Source: Strigops habroptila
Lineage: Eukaryota; Chordata; Aves; Psittaciformes; Psittacidae
Direction of reading: 5' to 3'
Assembly (NCBI RefSeq): GCF_004027225.2
Contig: NC_044277.2
Span: forward strand, 73,347,900 to 73,411,899
DNA length: 64,000 bases
Positions 63,601-64,000 of the stretch are shown here, piece by piece. Both the position numbers and the translations under genes were made by a program. Below the pieces are notes generated by a model. It did no database searches. It was given only the letters and a program-made list of their open reading frames with translations, and had not been told where the DNA came from. Every line of letters begins with the position of its first letter. Positions within the stretch are counted from its first letter, which is position 1.

Positions 63601-63922
63601 ATTCTGCTAGTACTCCTGTATAAGTTTTATGCAGCTTGTACACATTATGGGTAGGCCTCTCTTTCTGTAAGACTATCATTCATATAAAACAGAACAAAGC
63701 TGAAATTTTGGTTGTTACAGGGATCTCCATTCTTACCTACTTGGTGACCAGGAAGAGAATGAAAACAATGCAAACCAGCAACCTAACAACCAGCATGCTC
63801 GCAATAATAATGCCATTCCAGTTGTGGGAGAAGGTCTTCATGCAGCCCATCAAGCCATACTTCAACAAGGAGGACCTGTGGGTTTCCAGCCTTATCGTAG
63901 GCCTTTAAAATTCCCGCTCAGG
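30143..63922 (+). CDS. MARCHF6: MARCHF6 (TEB4) RING-CH E3 ubiquitin ligase, first 19 coding exons
   Basis: Multi-pass ER-membrane E3 ligase, related to yeast Doa10, acting in ER-associated degradation and in turnover of sterol-synthesis enzymes. The 19 exons give 632 codons; the human protein has 910 residues, so the gene runs off the right edge. The N-terminal RING-CH domain (about 7-57) has Cys9, Cys12, Cys26, Cys28, His36, Cys39, Cys52 and Cys55. Hydrophobic segments lie at about 93-111, 143-163 and 291-308, and in exons 12, 13/14, 15, 17 and 18. An acidic Glu/Asp stretch (about 223-256) is in exon 7. The start METAEE matches family MDTAEE and has a strong context (A at -3, G at +4). The frame stays open far upstream only because the CpG island lacks stops. 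All junctions are GT/AG and phase-consistent. Confidence 0.96.
31704..31734. repeat. Perfect 12-bp inverted repeat
   Basis: Arms AGACTACATGTA (31704-31715) and TACATGTAGTCT (31723-31734) are exact complements around a 7-base loop. It lies in MARCHF6 intron 1. Confidence 0.9.
33811..33973 (+). mobile_element. CR1 LINE 3'-end fragment in MARCHF6 intron 1
   Basis: It shows the usual CR1 order: GTTGTGGATGCCCATCCCTG, TTCAAGGCCAGGTTGGATG, AAGGTGTCCCTGCC, GGGTTGGAACTAGATGATC, and ends TTATGATTCTATGA. Same strand as the gene. Confidence 0.95.
34617..34651 (+). repeat. G/T-rich low-complexity tract in MARCHF6 intron 1
   Basis: GGTTTGTTTGTTTGGTTTGG followed by GGTTTT and a poly-T run, of the same type as the tracts at 22.1 and 44.9 kb. 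Confidence 0.8.
34869..34965 (+). CDS. MARCHF6: MARCHF6 coding exon 2 (RING-CH, first half)
   Basis: Acceptor GCAG, donor GTGAGT. It encodes [19 protein letters not shown] and [12 protein letters not shown], carrying Cys9, Cys12, Cys26, Cys28 and His36 of the zinc-binding C4HC3 set; Cys39 is split across the junction. Confidence 0.96.
35844..35917 (+). CDS. MARCHF6: MARCHF6 coding exon 3 (RING-CH, second half)
   Basis: Acceptor TTGCAG, donor GTAAGT, 74 bases. It encodes [20 protein letters not shown], completing the RING-CH domain with Cys52 and Cys55. Confidence 0.96.
39371..39470 (-). mobile_element. Old CR1-like fragment in MARCHF6 intron 3
   Basis: The stretch AACCAGAATGGCTTGTGTTG, then GAAGGGTCTTTTGAAGATCATCTTATCC, resembles the complement of a CR1 3' end (AGAATGGTTTGGGTTGGAAGG type). 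Only the terminal part is recognisable. Confidence 0.6.
43604..43747 (+). CDS. MARCHF6: MARCHF6 coding exon 4 (first membrane segment)
   Basis: Acceptor ACACAG, donor GTAAGT, 144 bases, after the largest intron in the window (about 7.7 kb). It encodes [18 protein letters not shown] and the hydrophobic [19 protein letters not shown] (about 93-111). Confidence 0.96.
44896..44970 (+). repeat. G/T-rich low-complexity tract in MARCHF6 intron 4
   Basis: About 75 bases almost entirely of G and T with repeated GGTTT, GTTGGG, GGGG and GTTGTT pieces. Same compositional type as the tract at 22.1 kb. Confidence 0.85.
46381..46453 (+). CDS. MARCHF6: MARCHF6 coding exon 5
   Basis: Acceptor TGCAG, donor GTAAGT, 73 bases. 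It encodes [20 protein letters not shown] followed by ILS, matching the human sequence almost residue for residue. Confidence 0.95.
48431..48599 (+). CDS. MARCHF6: MARCHF6 coding exon 6 (second membrane segment)
   Basis: Acceptor AACAG, donor GTAAAA. It encodes [12 protein letters not shown], then a hydrophobic run to about residue 163, then [15 protein letters not shown] and a Gln/Asn-rich linker. The linker differs most from the mammalian protein. Confidence 0.95.
49258..49960 (+). mobile_element. CR1 LINE 3' part in MARCHF6 intron 6, interrupted by low-complexity DNA
   Basis: It reads through the CR1 3' end in order: TGGTGAGATCACATTGGAGT, GAGACATGGACACAGTGGAG, GAGAGGCTGAGAGGGCTGGA, TTCAGCCTGGAGATGAAAAG, AGTGACAGGACAATAGGCAG, AAACACAGGAAATTCCATTT; then, after about 180 bases of A/C-rich and G/T-rich sequence, AACAGGTTGCCCAGGGAGG to CTAGATGATCCC and CCCTTTCCAATCTCAG. 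Same strand as the gene. Confidence 0.92.
49600..49760. repeat. Imperfect hairpin of A/C-rich and G/T-rich arms inside the CR1
   Basis: The left part (about 49600-49670) is made of AAAC/CCAAA units and the right part (about 49695-49745) of GGTTT/GTTTG units, so they are roughly complementary with a short loop near 49680-49690. They replace the A-run/T-run spot of the CR1 consensus. Confidence 0.75.
50136..50328 (+). CDS. MARCHF6: MARCHF6 coding exon 7 (acidic linker)
   Basis: Acceptor CTGCAG, donor GTAACA, 193 bases. It encodes an Ala/Asn-rich stretch and then a cluster of Glu and Asp (about 223-256) ending in ADANNGAQ. This is an exposed cytosolic low-complexity loop between membrane segments 2 and 3. 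Confidence 0.94.
50626..50687 (+). CDS. MARCHF6: MARCHF6 coding exon 8
   Basis: Acceptor CTCAG, donor GTGAGT, 62 bases. It encodes [20 protein letters not shown], a strictly recognisable family block. Confidence 0.95.
52676..52708 (+). CDS. MARCHF6: MARCHF6 coding exon 9 (33-base microexon)
   Basis: Acceptor CACAG, donor GTAAGT. Only 11 codons, [11 protein letters not shown], both ends in phase 0. It matches the human block between ERM and EHVFW. Skipping it would keep the reading frame. Confidence 0.92.
52837..53083 (-). mobile_element. CR1 LINE 3'-end fragment in MARCHF6 intron 9, antisense
   Basis: It reads as the complement of CR1: AGAATCATAGGACGGTTTGG, AGATCATCTAGTTCCAACCC, CCTGCCATGGGCAGGGACAC, GACCAGGTCACCCAAAGCCC, and GTGCCAGGGCCTCACCACCC, to about TAAATCTACCCTC. 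Well preserved and so relatively young. Confidence 0.95.
53795..53846 (+). CDS. MARCHF6: MARCHF6 coding exon 10
   Basis: Acceptor TTGCAG, donor GTAAGT, 52 bases. It encodes [17 protein letters not shown], the third membrane segment. Confidence 0.95.
56923..56981 (+). CDS. MARCHF6: MARCHF6 coding exon 11
   Basis: Acceptor ATGCAG, donor GTAAGT, 59 bases. It encodes [19 protein letters not shown]. Confidence 0.95.
57590..57670 (+). CDS. MARCHF6: MARCHF6 coding exon 12
   Basis: Acceptor CTCCAG, 27 codons encoding [19 protein letters not shown] and AVTLIICH, a membrane segment. The donor GTATCC is the weakest of the gene; the frame and the family sequence still support it. Confidence 0.94.
58763..58831 (+). 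CDS. MARCHF6: MARCHF6 coding exon 13
   Basis: Acceptor TTCAG, donor GTAATC, 23 codons encoding [20 protein letters not shown] plus VVK. Confidence 0.95.
58954..59028 (+). CDS. MARCHF6: MARCHF6 coding exon 14
   Basis: Acceptor TAAAG after a long pyrimidine tract, donor GTAAGA. It encodes [20 protein letters not shown] and DICSL. The preceding intron is only 122 bases, the shortest seen here. Confidence 0.95.
59741..59875 (+). CDS. MARCHF6: MARCHF6 coding exon 15
   Basis: Acceptor TTTAG, donor GTAAGT, 45 codons. It encodes [19 protein letters not shown], then a membrane segment ending FILLLRE. Confidence 0.95.
60365..60484 (+). CDS. MARCHF6: MARCHF6 coding exon 16
   Basis: Acceptor TTCAG, donor GTAAGG, 40 codons. 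It encodes [20 protein letters not shown] and [20 protein letters not shown]. Confidence 0.95.
60679..60969 (+). mobile_element. Internally deleted retroviral LTR relic in MARCHF6 intron 16
   Basis: The left part (GAGTTAATTTTCTTCATAGT to AGCATCAAGGCTTTTCC) and the right part (GTTAAACTGTCATTATCTCA to GGGGTTAACCCACCACA) match the two ends of an abundant bird LTR I recognise, but they are joined directly near 60830, so the central part (promoter region) is missing. The 5' edge is uncertain. Its last 21 bases match the end of the LTR at 15714-16511 at 18 positions. Confidence 0.75.
61058..61158 (+). CDS. MARCHF6: MARCHF6 coding exon 17
   Basis: Acceptor TTCCAG, donor GTAAGC, 101 bases. It encodes [18 protein letters not shown] (membrane) and [15 protein letters not shown]. 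The acceptor is about 90 bases beyond an old LTR relic. Confidence 0.95.
61845..61982 (+). CDS. MARCHF6: MARCHF6 coding exon 18
   Basis: Acceptor TCTAG, donor GTAAGT, 138 bases. It encodes [20 protein letters not shown] and [19 protein letters not shown], near-identical to the human protein. Confidence 0.95.
63721..63922 (+). CDS. MARCHF6: MARCHF6 coding exon 19 (last in window)
   Basis: Acceptor TTACAG, donor GTAGGT, 202 bases. It encodes [20 protein letters not shown], an Asn-rich linker, and [20 protein letters not shown] ending at PLR (residue 632). The remaining C-terminal membrane domain lies beyond the window. Confidence 0.95.
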
Positions 63923-64000
63923 GTAGGTATATTTAATGCATTAAGAGAAAAGGGAAAGGCAAAGATTTGGCCCACATGTTATCAGAAATCAAGTGGTGGC

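Noticed and set aside
1-64000. CRISPR arrays, bacterial operons, phage or plasmid features
   Set aside because: Intron-containing vertebrate genes, CR1/LTR repeats and CpG islands show this is animal nuclear DNA; no regularly spaced direct repeats were seen.

Overview
The window is vertebrate nuclear DNA and almost certainly comes from a bird. Genes are split by GT-AG introns, promoters are CpG islands in otherwise AT-rich DNA, and the interspersed repeats are avian: CR1 LINE 3' ends finishing in the ATTCTATG-type repeat, and LTRs that I recognise as common in bird genomes. The species cannot be fixed from the sequence alone. There is no bacterial-type operon, CRISPR array or tRNA/rRNA gene that I can see.

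Two protein-coding genes are supported, lying head to head. On the minus strand, 10004 down to 4752, is a complete five-coding-exon gene of 242 codons of the CMBL family (carymethylenebutenolidase homolog, dienelactone-hydrolase fold; i.e. carboxymethylenebutenolidase homolog). On the plus strand, from 30143 to the right edge, are 19 coding exons (632 codons, roughly the first two thirds) of MARCHF6 (TEB4), the ER-membrane RING-CH ubiquitin ligase related to yeast Doa10; the last exons lie beyond the window. CMBL and MARCHF6 are also divergent neighbours on human chromosome 5p, so the locus is conserved. All exon junctions were placed by keeping the reading frame across canonical GT/AG sites and checking against remembered family sequence.

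Layout: 1-1.8 kb no gene; 1.8-2.5 kb a CpG island with no recognisable gene; 2772-3336 a solo LTR with a 4-bp target duplication; 4.5-10 kb CMBL; 10-30 kb non-coding as far as I can read, with a solo ERVL-like LTR (about 15.7-16.5 kb) and a CR1 relic, and probably hiding the 5' non-coding exon of CMBL; 29.7-30.7 kb the MARCHF6 CpG-island promoter; 30.1-64 kb MARCHF6, with CR1 copies, a deleted LTR relic and GT-rich tracts in its introns.

The most notable protein-level observation is that the CMBL-family enzyme carries Ser (residue 129) where the family has its nucleophilic Cys, while Asp176 and His209 of the triad remain. I found no evidence for a novel multi-gene system; the other observations concern repeats, an orphan CpG island and splicing.
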